Assembly: GCA_902362705.1 (NCBI GenBank)
Contig: CABIXK010000005.1
Span: forward strand, 150,727 to 177,318
Length of the DNA: 26,592 bases
Source of the DNA: Rikenellaceae bacterium
Lineage (GTDB): Bacteria; Bacteroidota; Bacteroidia; Bacteroidales; Rikenellaceae
Reading direction: 5' to 3'
The notes beneath the pieces were generated by a model. The model was given only the letters and a program-made list of their open reading frames with translations, searched no databases and was not told the origin of the DNA. This document shows positions 8,091 through 15,540 of this stretch, piece by piece (the first letter of the stretch is position 1; the number at the start of each line of letters is the position of its first letter). A program made the position numbers and the translations under genes.

Positions 8091-9290
8091 TTACTCCACG
8101 TAGAGCACCAGCCCCTTGAGGTATTCGCCCTCGGGGTGGTAGATGTTGATCGGATGGTCGGCAGGCTGGGTCAGCTGGTGCAGGATGCGCACCCGCCGCC
8201 CGGCGATCGCCGCGGCCGAGAATACGGTGGTGCGGAAGAGCTCCTTCGACACCGCCTGCGAGCAGGAGAAGGTGAAGAGGATGCCGCCCGGGCGGATCTG
8301 CGACAGGGCGCGGGCGTTGAGCCGCTTGTAGCCCTGCATGGCGTTGCCCAGCACCTTGTGGTGCTTGGCGAAGGCCGGCGGGTCGAGGATGATCAGATCG
8401 TAGCGGTCGCCGATGTCGCGCAGGTACTCCACGGCGTCGGCCGCCACCTCGGTGTGGGCGGCACCCTCGCCGAAGTTGAGCCGCATATTCTCGGCCGCGA
8501 GGGCCACGGCGCGCTCCGACGAGTCGACCGAGCATACCTCCCGGGCGCCGCCCGCCATCGCGTAGACCGAGAAGCCGCCCGTGTAGCAGAAGGTGTTGAG
8601 CACCGTGCGTCCTTTGGCGTAGCGCTTCACCAGCTCGCGGTTCTCCCGCTGGTCGAGGAAGAAGCCGGTTTTCTGCCCCTGCTCCCAGTTGACCAGAAAC
8701 CGCTCGCCGTGCTCCAACACCACCTGCGAGGGGTTGTCGGCGCGGCCCCACAGATAGCCGTCCACAGCGCCCAGTCCCGCCTTGTAGGGCACCGTCTGCG
8801 ACGACTTGTCGTAGATGGCGGCGATCCGCTCGCCGTAGACCGCGCGGATGGCTGCGGCGATCTCCATGCGGGCGCGGTACATGCCCACCGAGTGGCACTG
8901 CACCACGGCCGTCGTGCCGTAGATGTCGACCACCAGGCCCGGCAGCGAGTCGCCCTCGCCGTGCACCAGACGGTAGCACGTCGTCTCGGCATTGTCGGCA
9001 AGGTGCAGCGTGCGCCTGACGTCGTAGGCCACCTCCAGGCGGCGGCGCCACCACGCCGCGTCGATCGCTTCGCGCTCGAACGAGAGCACGCGCACGGCGA
9101 TCGAGCCGATCTGGTAGTGTCCCTGGGCGATGAAGTCGCCCGCGTGGGTGTAGACCTCGACCAGGGCGCCTTCTGCGATTTCGGCCTCCTCTTCGGCCCG
9201 GATGTGGTCGATGGCGCCCGAGAAGATCCACGGGTGGCGGCGCTGGAGCGACTCCTCCTTGCCGCGCCGCAGGTAGATTTGGGGTATCAT
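8091..9290 (-). CDS. rlmI: Class I SAM-dependent rRNA methyltransferase, RlmI type
   Basis: The 399-residue protein (start ATG at 9290, MIPQIYLRRG) has the RlmI/YccW layout. An N-terminal PUA-like RNA-binding domain contains the characteristic HPWIFSGAI. A central domain contains DKSSQTVPYKAGL and EHGERFLVNWEQGQKTGFFLDQRENR. The C-terminal Rossmann methyltransferase has SAM-binding VLNTFCYTGGFSVYA, the catalytic-loop motif LDPPAFAKHH and FTFSCSQ with the conserved Cys. Characterised members methylate a cytosine in 23S rRNA to 5-methylcytosine (C1962 in E. coli), in the cytoplasm. The frame stays open far upstream, but the PUA start, the length and the ATGA overlap with the preceding exonuclease stop fix this start and suggest translational coupling. 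The family is secure; the exact rRNA position is by analogy. Confidence 0.93.
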   Translation of the reverse strand: MIPQIYLRRGKEESLQRRHPWIFSGAIDHIRAEEEAEIAEGALVEVYTHAGDFIAQGHYQIGSIAVRVLSFEREAIDAAWWRRRLEVAYDVRRTLHLADNAETTCYRLVHGEGDSLPGLVVDIYGTTAVVQCHSVGMYRARMEIAAAIRAVYGERIAAIYDKSSQTVPYKAGLGAVDGYLWGRADNPSQVVLEHGERFLVNWEQGQKTGFFLDQRENRELVKRYAKGRTVLNTFCYTGGFSVYAMAGGAREVCSVDSSERAVALAAENMRLNFGEGAAHTEVAADAVEYLRDIGDRYDLIILDPPAFAKHHKVLGNAMQGYKRLNARALSQIRPGGILFTFSCSQAVSKELFRTTVFSAAAIAGRRVRILHQLTQPADHPINIYHPEGEYLKGLVLYVE

Positions 9291-10009
9291 GCTGTAGCTG
9301 TTTTTTTCGGTGAGCGACGGTGCCGGCGCGGCCGGCGGCGTGCGCGGGTCGGGGCGGAGGCTGCCGCCTCCTCGGCCGCAGGCGCCGCTGCGGCGGGCGG
9401 CGGGGTGGGGCGGGGCGCTTTGGGCGTGCGCTGCAGGCGCTCGTAGATGCGCGTGCAGACCCAGGCGTCGGTGGCGGCGTAGGTGCGCTGCTTGTCGGTG
9501 AGCGTCGTCGCCTCCCAGTTGCTCAGCCGCTGTGCCTTCGACACGCGCTTGCCCAGCACGATGGCCGAGAGCTTGCGCAGGCTCTTCTCTTCGATGCCCC
9601 ACTCGGGTGCGATCTGTTGCAGGTCGACGAAGCCCCCGTCGCGGAAGTGGCGGATCTGGCGCAGCGAGCGCAGGTCGCCCGCCACGTCGGCGCCGATCTT
9701 CGGCACCCGCTCGTCGCCGAGCAGTTGCAGGATCGGCTTGGAGAGGGGGATGCGGTTGAGGCGGAAGAGGAAACAACGCTCCGGGGAGGAGAGCTGGAGC
9801 AGCGACACGCGGAACGTGACGCCCGCGCGGAACGAAGGGCGCGTCTCGGTGTCGAAGCCGATCATGGGCTGCGCGGCGAGGTATGCGCACGCCGCCTCGA
9901 CGGCGCGCTCGTCGTCCACGACCACCACCTCGCCGTCGAACTCGATGGCGGGCAGCTGGGCCGTCAGCTCGTTGCTTATTTTGTCCGTAAAACGATTTTC
10001 TGTACTCAT
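9287..10009 (-). CDS. DEDDy 3'-5' exonuclease, RNase D / WRN-exonuclease-like
   Basis: The 240-residue protein carries the three exonuclease motifs: motif I MIGFDTETRPSF (catalytic Asp and Glu), motif II KIGADVAGDLRSL (Asp) and motif III YAATDAW (Tyr-x3-Asp, the DEDDy signature). RNase D relatives trim tRNA and other RNA 3' ends. The short stand-alone form in Bacteroidota has no HRDC domain, so it may act on RNA or on DNA as in WRN; context next to recQ makes the DNA option plausible, since WRN joins both activities in one protein. The last ~45 residues are a low-complexity Pro/Ala stretch ending in a very basic tail (RARRRPRRHRRSPKKTATA). That tail is probably disordered and nucleic-acid-binding. 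It starts 21 bases after recQ and its TGA overlaps the rlmI ATG by 4 bases. Confidence 0.9.
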   Translation of the reverse strand: MSTENRFTDKISNELTAQLPAIEFDGEVVVVDDERAVEAACAYLAAQPMIGFDTETRPSFRAGVTFRVSLLQLSSPERCFLFRLNRIPLSKPILQLLGDERVPKIGADVAGDLRSLRQIRHFRDGGFVDLQQIAPEWGIEEKSLRKLSAIVLGKRVSKAQRLSNWEATTLTDKQRTYAATDAWVCTRIYERLQRTPKAPRPTPPPAAAAPAAEEAAASAPTRARRRPRRHRRSPKKTATA

Positions 10010-10030
10010 CGGTGAATGATTCCTGCAAAA

Positions 10031-11971
10031 CTACGGAATTATTTCCAATTTTCCGTCGTCGCGGCTGCGGATTTTCCCCGCGTCGAGTCCTTCGCGCACG
10101 AGCGCGGCGATGCGCGCGGGGTCGCCGCCCAGCTCGGCGCAGAGCGTGCGGGGGTCGGCCGCACCGGCCGTGAGTCGCTCGTGCAGCGCCTGCGACAGCC
10201 GCTCGTCGGCCGTGTCGGCCTCGCGTCGGCGCAGCCTCTCGGCCCGCCGGCGGGCCAGGCAGAGATCGCACACGCCGCATGGCGCAGCCTGGTCGCCCGC
10301 CCCGAAGTAGCGTTCGACGACCGTGCTGCGACACTCCGTGTCGTTCTGCGCATAGGCGAGCATGGCGGCGAAGCGCTCGCGCAGCAGCTCCTGCCGCCGC
10401 TTGTAGGTCTCGGGAGCGATGTAGAGATCGGCCTTGGGCAGCCGCTCCTCGTCGAGGTAGAGGATCGGCGAGCGGTTGGAGGGGATGTAGCGGATCAGCC
10501 GCAGCTGCCACAGCCGCTTGAGCAACTCGCGCACCCGCTCGGGCGTGTAGCCGCTCCAGGTGGCCAGCTCCCCCTCGTCGATGGGGCGGAAGTCGGTGAA
10601 GATGCCGTTGTAGAGCCTCAGCAGCGTGCGGATGAAGTGGTCGAGCTCGTCGCGCAGGATCCGCACCTTGTAGAGGTCGTCGCGGCTCACGCAGAACATC
10701 ACCCGCGCGGGGTTCTCCTGCGCGTCGGTGAGGGTCATGTAGCCGTTCTGCTGGAGCAGTTTCAGGGCGCTCTGCACCGTCCCGCCATAGAGGTGCTCGC
10801 GGGCGCAGAAGTCGTGGATGTTGAACAGCTGGGCCGTCTGCGCCCCCTCGCCGATGCCGATACGCAGGTAGGAGCAGACGCGCTCGTATATATCCTTGAT
10901 CTTGTCGAGCGGCGGGAACTCCTGCTCGAAGCGGCGCACGATGCGCCCCTCGTCGTCCGAGGCCACGAGCAGCAGGGCGTAGGCGCGCTGTCCGTCGCGC
11001 CCGGCGCGTCCGGCCTCCTGGTAGTAGCTCTCCAGCGAGTCGCACATGGCGTAGTGGACCACGAACCGCACGTCGGGCTTGTCGATGCCCATGCCGAAGG
11101 CGTTGGTGGCCACCATCACGCGCACCTTGCCCGTGAGCCACTCCTCCTGGCGCATCGACCGCTCGGCGTGGCCCATGCCGCCGTGGTAGGCCGCGGCCGT
11201 GATCCCCTCGCCGCGCAGCAGGTCGGCCACCTGCTCGGTAGCCTCGCGCGTGCGGACGTAGACGATGCCCGACCCCGCGACGTTGTGCACGAGGCGCAGC
11301 AGCTGGCCGTTCTTGTCGTCGGTGCGGCGCACGCTGTACGACAGGTTGGGGCGCGCGAAGCTGCTGCGCAGCAGGTGGGGCTCGGCGAAGCGGAGGTGGT
11401 GCATGATGTCCTCGGCCACGCGGTCGGTCGCCGAGGCCGTGAGCGCCAGCACGGGCACCCCCGGCAGCCGCTCGCGCAGCTCGGCGATGCGCAGGTACGA
11501 AGGGCGGAAGTCGTAGCCCCACTGCGAGATGCAGTGGGCCTCGTCGACGGCCAGGAGCGAGACGTTCATCCTGACCACACGCAGGCGGAAAGCCTCCGAC
11601 GCGAGCCGCTCGGGGGCCACGTAGAGGAACTTCACGTCGCCGTAGACGCAGTTGTCCAGCGCGATGTCGATCTGCCGCGGCGAGAGCCCCGAGTGGATCG
11701 CCACGGCCGCGATGCGCCGCGCGCGCAGCCGGTCCACCTGGTCCTTCATCAGGGCGATGAGCGGCGTGACGACGATGCACAGCCCCTCGCGGGCCATCGT
11801 CGGCACCTGGTAGGTGAGCGACTTGCCGCCGCCGGTGGGCATGAGCGCCAGCGTGTCGCGCCCCTCCATCGCCGCGCGGATGATCTGCTCCTGCACGGGA
11901 CGGAAGGTCGTGAAGCCCCACCAGCGCCGCAGCGCCTCGTAGATGCGTTTGGTCTCTTCGGCCGGTTCCAT
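10031..11971 (-). CDS. recQ: ATP-dependent DNA helicase RecQ
   Basis: RecQ unwinds DNA 3'-5' in recombination and fork repair. The 646-residue protein has motif 0 (FTTFRPVQEQII), Walker A at 44-51 (MPTGGGKS), DEAH at 143-146 (AVDEAHCISQWGYDFRPSY) and motif VI (QEAGRAGRDGQRAYALLL). Four Cys at about 547, 565, 568 and 571 (C-x17-CGVCDLC) form the RecQ zinc site. Only about 75 residues follow the zinc site: a short winged-helix-like segment and no recognisable HRDC domain, so it is shorter at the C-terminus than multi-domain RecQ. I chose ATG 11971 because it precedes the conserved helicase N-terminus; the frame continues upstream into the promoter region without homology. It heads the recQ-exonuclease-rlmI unit. 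Confidence 0.95.
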   Translation of the reverse strand: MEPAEETKRIYEALRRWWGFTTFRPVQEQIIRAAMEGRDTLALMPTGGGKSLTYQVPTMAREGLCIVVTPLIALMKDQVDRLRARRIAAVAIHSGLSPRQIDIALDNCVYGDVKFLYVAPERLASEAFRLRVVRMNVSLLAVDEAHCISQWGYDFRPSYLRIAELRERLPGVPVLALTASATDRVAEDIMHHLRFAEPHLLRSSFARPNLSYSVRRTDDKNGQLLRLVHNVAGSGIVYVRTREATEQVADLLRGEGITAAAYHGGMGHAERSMRQEEWLTGKVRVMVATNAFGMGIDKPDVRFVVHYAMCDSLESYYQEAGRAGRDGQRAYALLLVASDDEGRIVRRFEQEFPPLDKIKDIYERVCSYLRIGIGEGAQTAQLFNIHDFCAREHLYGGTVQSALKLLQQNGYMTLTDAQENPARVMFCVSRDDLYKVRILRDELDHFIRTLLRLYNGIFTDFRPIDEGELATWSGYTPERVRELLKRLWQLRLIRYIPSNRSPILYLDEERLPKADLYIAPETYKRRQELLRERFAAMLAYAQNDTECRSTVVERYFGAGDQAAPCGVCDLCLARRRAERLRRREADTADERLSQALHERLTAGAADPRTLCAELGGDPARIAALVREGLDAGKIRSRDDGKLEIIP

Positions 11972-11975
11972 AGGG

Positions 11976-11983
11976 CAAAGGTA
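11976..11983 (-). promoter_or_regulatory. Possible -7 element of recQ, giving a very short or absent leader
   Basis: On the minus strand TACCTTTG fits TAnnTTTG and ends 4 bases before the recQ ATG. The expected -33 TTG at 19 bases is not present (CTT instead). If this promoter is used, the recQ transcript would be nearly leaderless. Confidence 0.45.
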
Positions 11984-12000
11984 CGCAGAAAAGTCATAAA

Positions 12001-12180
12001 GTAAGAAGTGAAAAGTAAAAAGTGAGGGGCGGGCGGCAGCCTGCGGGGACCGCGGCGCTGTCAAGCGTAGCGGGCCTCCGCCGGGGGAGGCTGCGCCCCG
12101 CCGGTCTTCGACCGCCGTGTCGCGTGTAAATCGCCGGGGAGGCTGCGGGCCGCCCCATTTTCGACGTTCCGATTTTGAAT
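12001..12180. repeat. Intergenic element with heptad repeats and inverted GC-rich ends
   Basis: This fills the divergent recQ/metal-operon gap. The left end (12001-12028) is four 7-base units related to GTGAAAA, running into GGGGCGGGCGGCAGCC (12026-12041). The right end is its rough mirror: GGCTGCGGGCCGCCCC (12141-12156) followed by CCCCATTTTCGA and degenerate heptads on the minus strand. The two GC ends pair at 13 of 16 positions. Inside, CGCCGGGGGAGGC (12079-12091) recurs with one G fewer at 12132-12143, and both copies continue TGCG. There is no gene inside. The form resembles a small non-autonomous mobile or REP-like element. Confidence 0.55.
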
Positions 12181-12204
12181 TTTTCGCCGAAACCCCTATC
12201 TTTG
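12174..12204 (+). promoter_or_regulatory. Bacteroidota-type promoter of the cysteine-rich/TonB/HMA operon
   Basis: TTTG at 12174-12177 is followed after exactly 19 bases by TATCTTTG at 12197-12204, a full match to the Bacteroidota consensus. The ATG at 12210 begins only 5 bases later, so the message would be leaderless or nearly so. The -33 TTTTG lies within a heptad unit of the intergenic element. Confidence 0.8.
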
Positions 12205-12209
12205 TGCCG

Positions 12210-12644
12210 ATGAAGCTCCGGCGGACCATATCTTTCCTGCTGCTGGCCCTCTATCTGACGATGGCGGTCGGCCCGGTCGCGCTGTCGCTCTCGTGCGAGT
12301 GCGTGGCGATGGTCGGTCATGCGCGCGGCGAGGCCTCGTGCTGCCGCCACGCCTGCTGCGCCTCCCGCTTCGTCGCCAGCGAAGCGGTCGACTGTTGTCT
12401 GGCGGCGCCCTGCTGCGACGACCGCCACTCCACCGACATCGCTCTTTACACGGCGGCCGACGCCGAGGGCGACCGGCAGCTCCGCTGCGCCGTCATCCAC
12501 CTGCCCGCTTCGCTGGCTGCCGAGTGCCCCTGCCCGGCCCATGTACCGGCGCTGCGTTCCCGCCCCGTCGAGCGCCCGGCTCCCTTCCCGGCCGATCCGC
12601 TTCCGGGCCTTTGCGGCCTTCGTGCCCCTCCCGTAACGGTCTGA
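12210..12644 (+). CDS. Small secreted cysteine-rich protein, putative metal binder
   Basis: The 144-residue protein has a signal peptide (MKLRRTISFLLLALYLTMAV...) and 14 cysteines in the mature part, including the pairs C44-C45, C49-C50, C62-C63 and C68-C69. Histidines stand nearby (GHARGEASCCRHACC; APCCDDRHS). The C-terminus is Pro-rich and ends APPVTV. This recalls the small HYC_CC_PP-type proteins often encoded beside TonB-dependent receptors and HMA proteins in Bacteroidota. The match is by general pattern (CC pairs, PP end, context) and the HYC motif itself is not present. The start was chosen for the signal peptide and the promoter directly upstream. It begins a three-gene unit with the receptor 62 bases downstream. 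A role in periplasmic metal (copper?) binding is inference. Confidence 0.75.
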   Translation: MKLRRTISFLLLALYLTMAVGPVALSLSCECVAMVGHARGEASCCRHACCASRFVASEAVDCCLAAPCCDDRHSTDIALYTAADAEGDRQLRCAVIHLPASLAAECPCPAHVPALRSRPVERPAPFPADPLPGLCGLRAPPVTV

Positions 12645-12706
12645 ACCCCGACGGGCGGATGCTGTGCGCATCCGCCGCACCGAAGTTTAACCGATTACGC
12701 GAAACC

Positions 12707-15028
12707 ATGAAAATCAAACTCATTTTACTTTTCGCCGGATCCCTCTTGTGCGCCTCGCTGCGTGCGCAGGACCTCCGGGGCGTCGTGCGCGACGCCGACA
12801 ATCAGCCGCTCCCCGGCGCCTCGGTCTACTGGGCCGGAACCACCGTGGGCACGGCCTGCGACGCCTCGGGCGCCTACCTCGTTCACCGCGTGAAGGGCCA
12901 CGACCGGCTCGTCGCCTCGTTCCTGGGCTATGTCAACGACACGGTGCGTGTCGCCGCGGGTGCCGACCGCGTGGAGTTCACGCTGCGCACGGACGGCCTC
13001 GAGCTCGAATCGGTCGTCGTCGAGGGCAACCAAAGCGGCAACTACATCAAGCGCGACGGTCTCCTCAAGGGCGAGATGATCTCCTTCGCGGGCCTCTGCA
13101 AGATGGCCTGCTGCAACCTGGCCGAGTCGTTCGAGAACTCGGCCTCGGTGACCGTCGGCTACAGCGACGCCATCTCGGGCGCGCGCCAGATCAAGATGCT
13201 GGGCCTGGCCGGCACCTACACCCAGATCCTCGACGAGAACCGCCCCGTCATGCGCGGCTTGAGCGCCCCCTACGGCCTGAGCTACACGCCCGGCATGTGG
13301 CTCAACTCGATCCAGGTGTCGAAGGGCACCTCGTCCGTCACGGCGGGCCACGAGGCCATCACGGGTCAGATCAACCTCGAGCACCGCAAGCCCACCGACG
13401 AGGAGCGTCTCTTCGTCAACCTCTATCTCGACGACGAGCTGCGCCCCGAGGCCAACATCTCGACGGCTTTCCCCGTCACCAAAGACAAGAAGCTCACGAG
13501 CGTCCTGCTGCTCCACGGTTCGATGGATACCGACGTGCGGAAGATGGACCACAACCACGACGGTTTCCGTGACCTGCCCAAGGCCGACCAGATCAACGTG
13601 GCCAACAAGTGGCTCTACGCGGCCGACGACGGCACGCAGATCCGCTGGGGCTGGAAGTTCGTGCAGGAGAACCGCCTGGGCGGCATGACGGACTACAAGC
13701 GCTCGATGCGCGAGCGGATGACCCAAGCGTGGGACGAGCCCGGCACGCTCTACGGCTCGCACATCCGCAACCGCGGCGTCAACGGCTACTTCAAGCTGGG
13801 CACGCCCGTCGGCCCCTCGGTGTGGGATGCCGACGAGCAGGACGAGCAACGCTCCAACATCGCCCTGGTGGTCGACTTCGACCACTTCAACGAGGCGGCC
13901 TATTTCGGGCTCAACGACTACAGCGGCAACGAGAACTCGCTCGCGGCCAACCTCATGTACGCCCACTACTTCACCTACCGCTCGTCGCTCAACGTAGGCG
14001 TGCAGGGCCACCTCCAGTACTACCGCGAGCGGCTCGCCAACCCCACGCCGTGGATCGCCGGCGACACCCCGCGCATTTATCGGCTCGACCGCGACGAGCA
14101 GGAGGCGGGGGCCTATGCCGAGTATACCTATAACGTCAAGGAGAAGTTCTCGCTCGTGGCGGGCCTGCGCGGCGACTACAACTTCTACTACGACCGCTTC
14201 TTCGTCACGCCGCGCGGCCACATCAAGTGGAACATTACCCCGACGACCGTCCTGCGCGCCTCGGCCGGTCTGGGCTACCGTTCGACCAATGTCCTGACGG
14301 ACAACATCGGCATGCTGGCCACGGGCCGCCGCATCGTGCTGCCCGAAGATTTTGCGGCTTTCGACCGCATGGAGAAGGCCCTGACGGTGGGCGGCAGCCT
14401 CTCGCAGACCTTCACGCTGGTCGAGCGCGAGGACGCCACGCTGAGCTTCGACTATTTCCGCACGCAGTTCTACCACTCGGTGGTCGCCGACCAGGAGTAC
14501 GACCCCACGGCCATTCTCGTCTACGGCACCGACGGCCGCTCCTACACCGACACCTACCAGATCGACTTCTCGTGGACGCCCGTCGAGCGCTTCGACATCT
14601 TCGCCACGTTCCGCTACACCGACTCGTCGATGACCGTCGATCGTCCCGACGGGACCGTGGCGCGCGTCGAGCGGCCGCTGGTGAGCCAGTACAAGACGCT
14701 GCTCAACCTACAGTACGCCACCCGATTCCGTCGCTGGGTCTTCGACGCCACGGCGCAGCTCAACGGCCCCTCGCGCCTCCCGTCGCAGACGGGCGACCTG
14801 GCCGACAGCCGCTACTCGCCCCGCTACCCGATGTTCTTCGCCCAGGTGAGCCGCAAGGTGGGCAAGTTCGACATCTACGTCGGCTGCGAGAACATCGCCG
14901 ACTACCGCCAGAAGGATCCCATCCTCCATGCCGACGCCCCCTTCTCCACGGGCTTCAACTCGATGAACGTGTGGGGTCCCCTGATGGGCCGCAAGTTCTA
15001 CGCCGGCCTGCGTTTCAATCTCTATTGA
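12707..15028 (+). CDS. TonB-dependent outer-membrane receptor, putative metal uptake
   Basis: The 773-residue protein has a signal peptide (MKIKLILLFAGSLLCASLRAQ). Residues ~21-105 form a carboxypeptidase-like regulatory domain (LRGVVRDADNQPLPGASVYW...). The plug (~115-225) contains ARQIKMLGLAGTYTQILDEN and ITGQINLE, and a beta-barrel ends in an aromatic-rich strand and FNLY. Such receptors import ligands across the outer membrane using TonB-ExbBD energy. The plug carries C131-x3-C135-C136 (FAGLCKMACCNLAESFENS), a cluster I associate with the Bacteroidota receptors next to HMA proteins and which could bind a soft metal. No SusD partner is adjacent, which argues against glycan uptake. A cysteine-rich secreted protein lies upstream and an HMA protein 30 bases downstream, so copper or another soft metal is the likeliest cargo (inference). 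Confidence 0.93.
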   Translation: MKIKLILLFAGSLLCASLRAQDLRGVVRDADNQPLPGASVYWAGTTVGTACDASGAYLVHRVKGHDRLVASFLGYVNDTVRVAAGADRVEFTLRTDGLELESVVVEGNQSGNYIKRDGLLKGEMISFAGLCKMACCNLAESFENSASVTVGYSDAISGARQIKMLGLAGTYTQILDENRPVMRGLSAPYGLSYTPGMWLNSIQVSKGTSSVTAGHEAITGQINLEHRKPTDEERLFVNLYLDDELRPEANISTAFPVTKDKKLTSVLLLHGSMDTDVRKMDHNHDGFRDLPKADQINVANKWLYAADDGTQIRWGWKFVQENRLGGMTDYKRSMRERMTQAWDEPGTLYGSHIRNRGVNGYFKLGTPVGPSVWDADEQDEQRSNIALVVDFDHFNEAAYFGLNDYSGNENSLAANLMYAHYFTYRSSLNVGVQGHLQYYRERLANPTPWIAGDTPRIYRLDRDEQEAGAYAEYTYNVKEKFSLVAGLRGDYNFYYDRFFVTPRGHIKWNITPTTVLRASAGLGYRSTNVLTDNIGMLATGRRIVLPEDFAAFDRMEKALTVGGSLSQTFTLVEREDATLSFDYFRTQFYHSVVADQEYDPTAILVYGTDGRSYTDTYQIDFSWTPVERFDIFATFRYTDSSMTVDRPDGTVARVERPLVSQYKTLLNLQYATRFRRWVFDATAQLNGPSRLPSQTGDLADSRYSPRYPMFFAQVSRKVGKFDIYVGCENIADYRQKDPILHADAPFSTGFNSMNVWGPLMGRKFYAGLRFNLY

Positions 15029-15058
15029 CGAATTTCAAACCTTAAACCTTTCCTACTC

Positions 15059-15466
15059 ATGAAAAAGATTCTGTTGATCTGCCTCGCGACCCTCCTGGGC
15101 GCCGGCATCTCGATGGCCGCCAAGCCCGCAGCGGGCAAGAAGACGGCCAAGACCGTGTTCGTCACCGACATCGACTGCGACCACTGCGTCAAGAAGATCA
15201 TGGACAACGTGCCGTCGCTGGGCAAGGGCGTCAAGGACGTCGAGGTCGACCTCGCAAAGAAGGAGGTCACGGTGACCTACGACCCTGCGAAGACCAACGA
15301 CGCCCAGCTCGTGCGCGGCTTCGCGTCGCTGCGCGTGAAAGCCGAGCCGAAGGGGGCGTGCGACGCCGGGAAGTGCTCCGCCGCTCCCGGGGCTGCGAAG
15401 AAGCACGACCACGCCGGGGAGAAGTGCGACGGCAAATGCGGCGGCAAGCACTCTGACAAGAAGTAG
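15059..15466 (+). CDS. Secreted heavy-metal-associated (HMA) domain protein
   Basis: The 135-residue protein has a signal peptide (MKKILLICLATLLGAGISMA), then one HMA domain (about residues 32-97). The metal site C40-x2-C43 lies in VTDIDCDHCVKKIM; the usual GMTCxxC is varied to DIDCDHC. The C-terminal ~35 residues form a second metal-binding candidate rich in Cys, His, Lys and Gly (CDAGKC, KKHDHAGEKCDGKCGGKHSDKK). HMA domains carry Cu(I), Zn or Cd. A signal peptide places this one in the periplasm, as a chaperone or sink for metal arriving through the receptor encoded 30 bases upstream. It is the last gene of the unit and is followed by a strong terminator. The metal identity is not readable from sequence. 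Confidence 0.9.
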   Translation: MKKILLICLATLLGAGISMAAKPAAGKKTAKTVFVTDIDCDHCVKKIMDNVPSLGKGVKDVEVDLAKKEVTVTYDPAKTNDAQLVRGFASLRVKAEPKGACDAGKCSAAPGAAKKHDHAGEKCDGKCGGKHSDKK

Positions 15467-15492
15467 GGCAGGGAGCCCGCTTCGGTAAATGC

Positions 15493-15527
15493 AACGCGGC
15501 GCACCCGGAGAGGTGCGCCGCGTTTTT
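15493..15527 (+). terminator. Strong terminator after the HMA gene, between convergent operons
   Basis: AACGCGGCGCACC (15493-15505) pairs perfectly with GGTGCGCCGCGTT (15512-15524), a 13-bp stem with a 6-base loop, followed by a T-run (15523-15527). On the minus strand it lies just past arsG but is followed only by GCATTT, so it may be weaker in that direction. Confidence 0.93.
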
Positions 15528-15540
15528 CGCACTTGCGGCT

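Noticed and set aside
8091..11978. A 1295-residue minus-strand open frame spanning three genes
   Set aside because: Only its last 399 residues are a real protein (RlmI type). The upstream part is Arg/Ala/Gly-rich out-of-frame sequence through recQ and the exonuclease, an effect of high GC.
12079..12143. Possible CRISPR-like repeat pair in the recQ/metal-operon gap
   Set aside because: There are only two near-copies of about 16 bases, no regular spacers and no cas genes.
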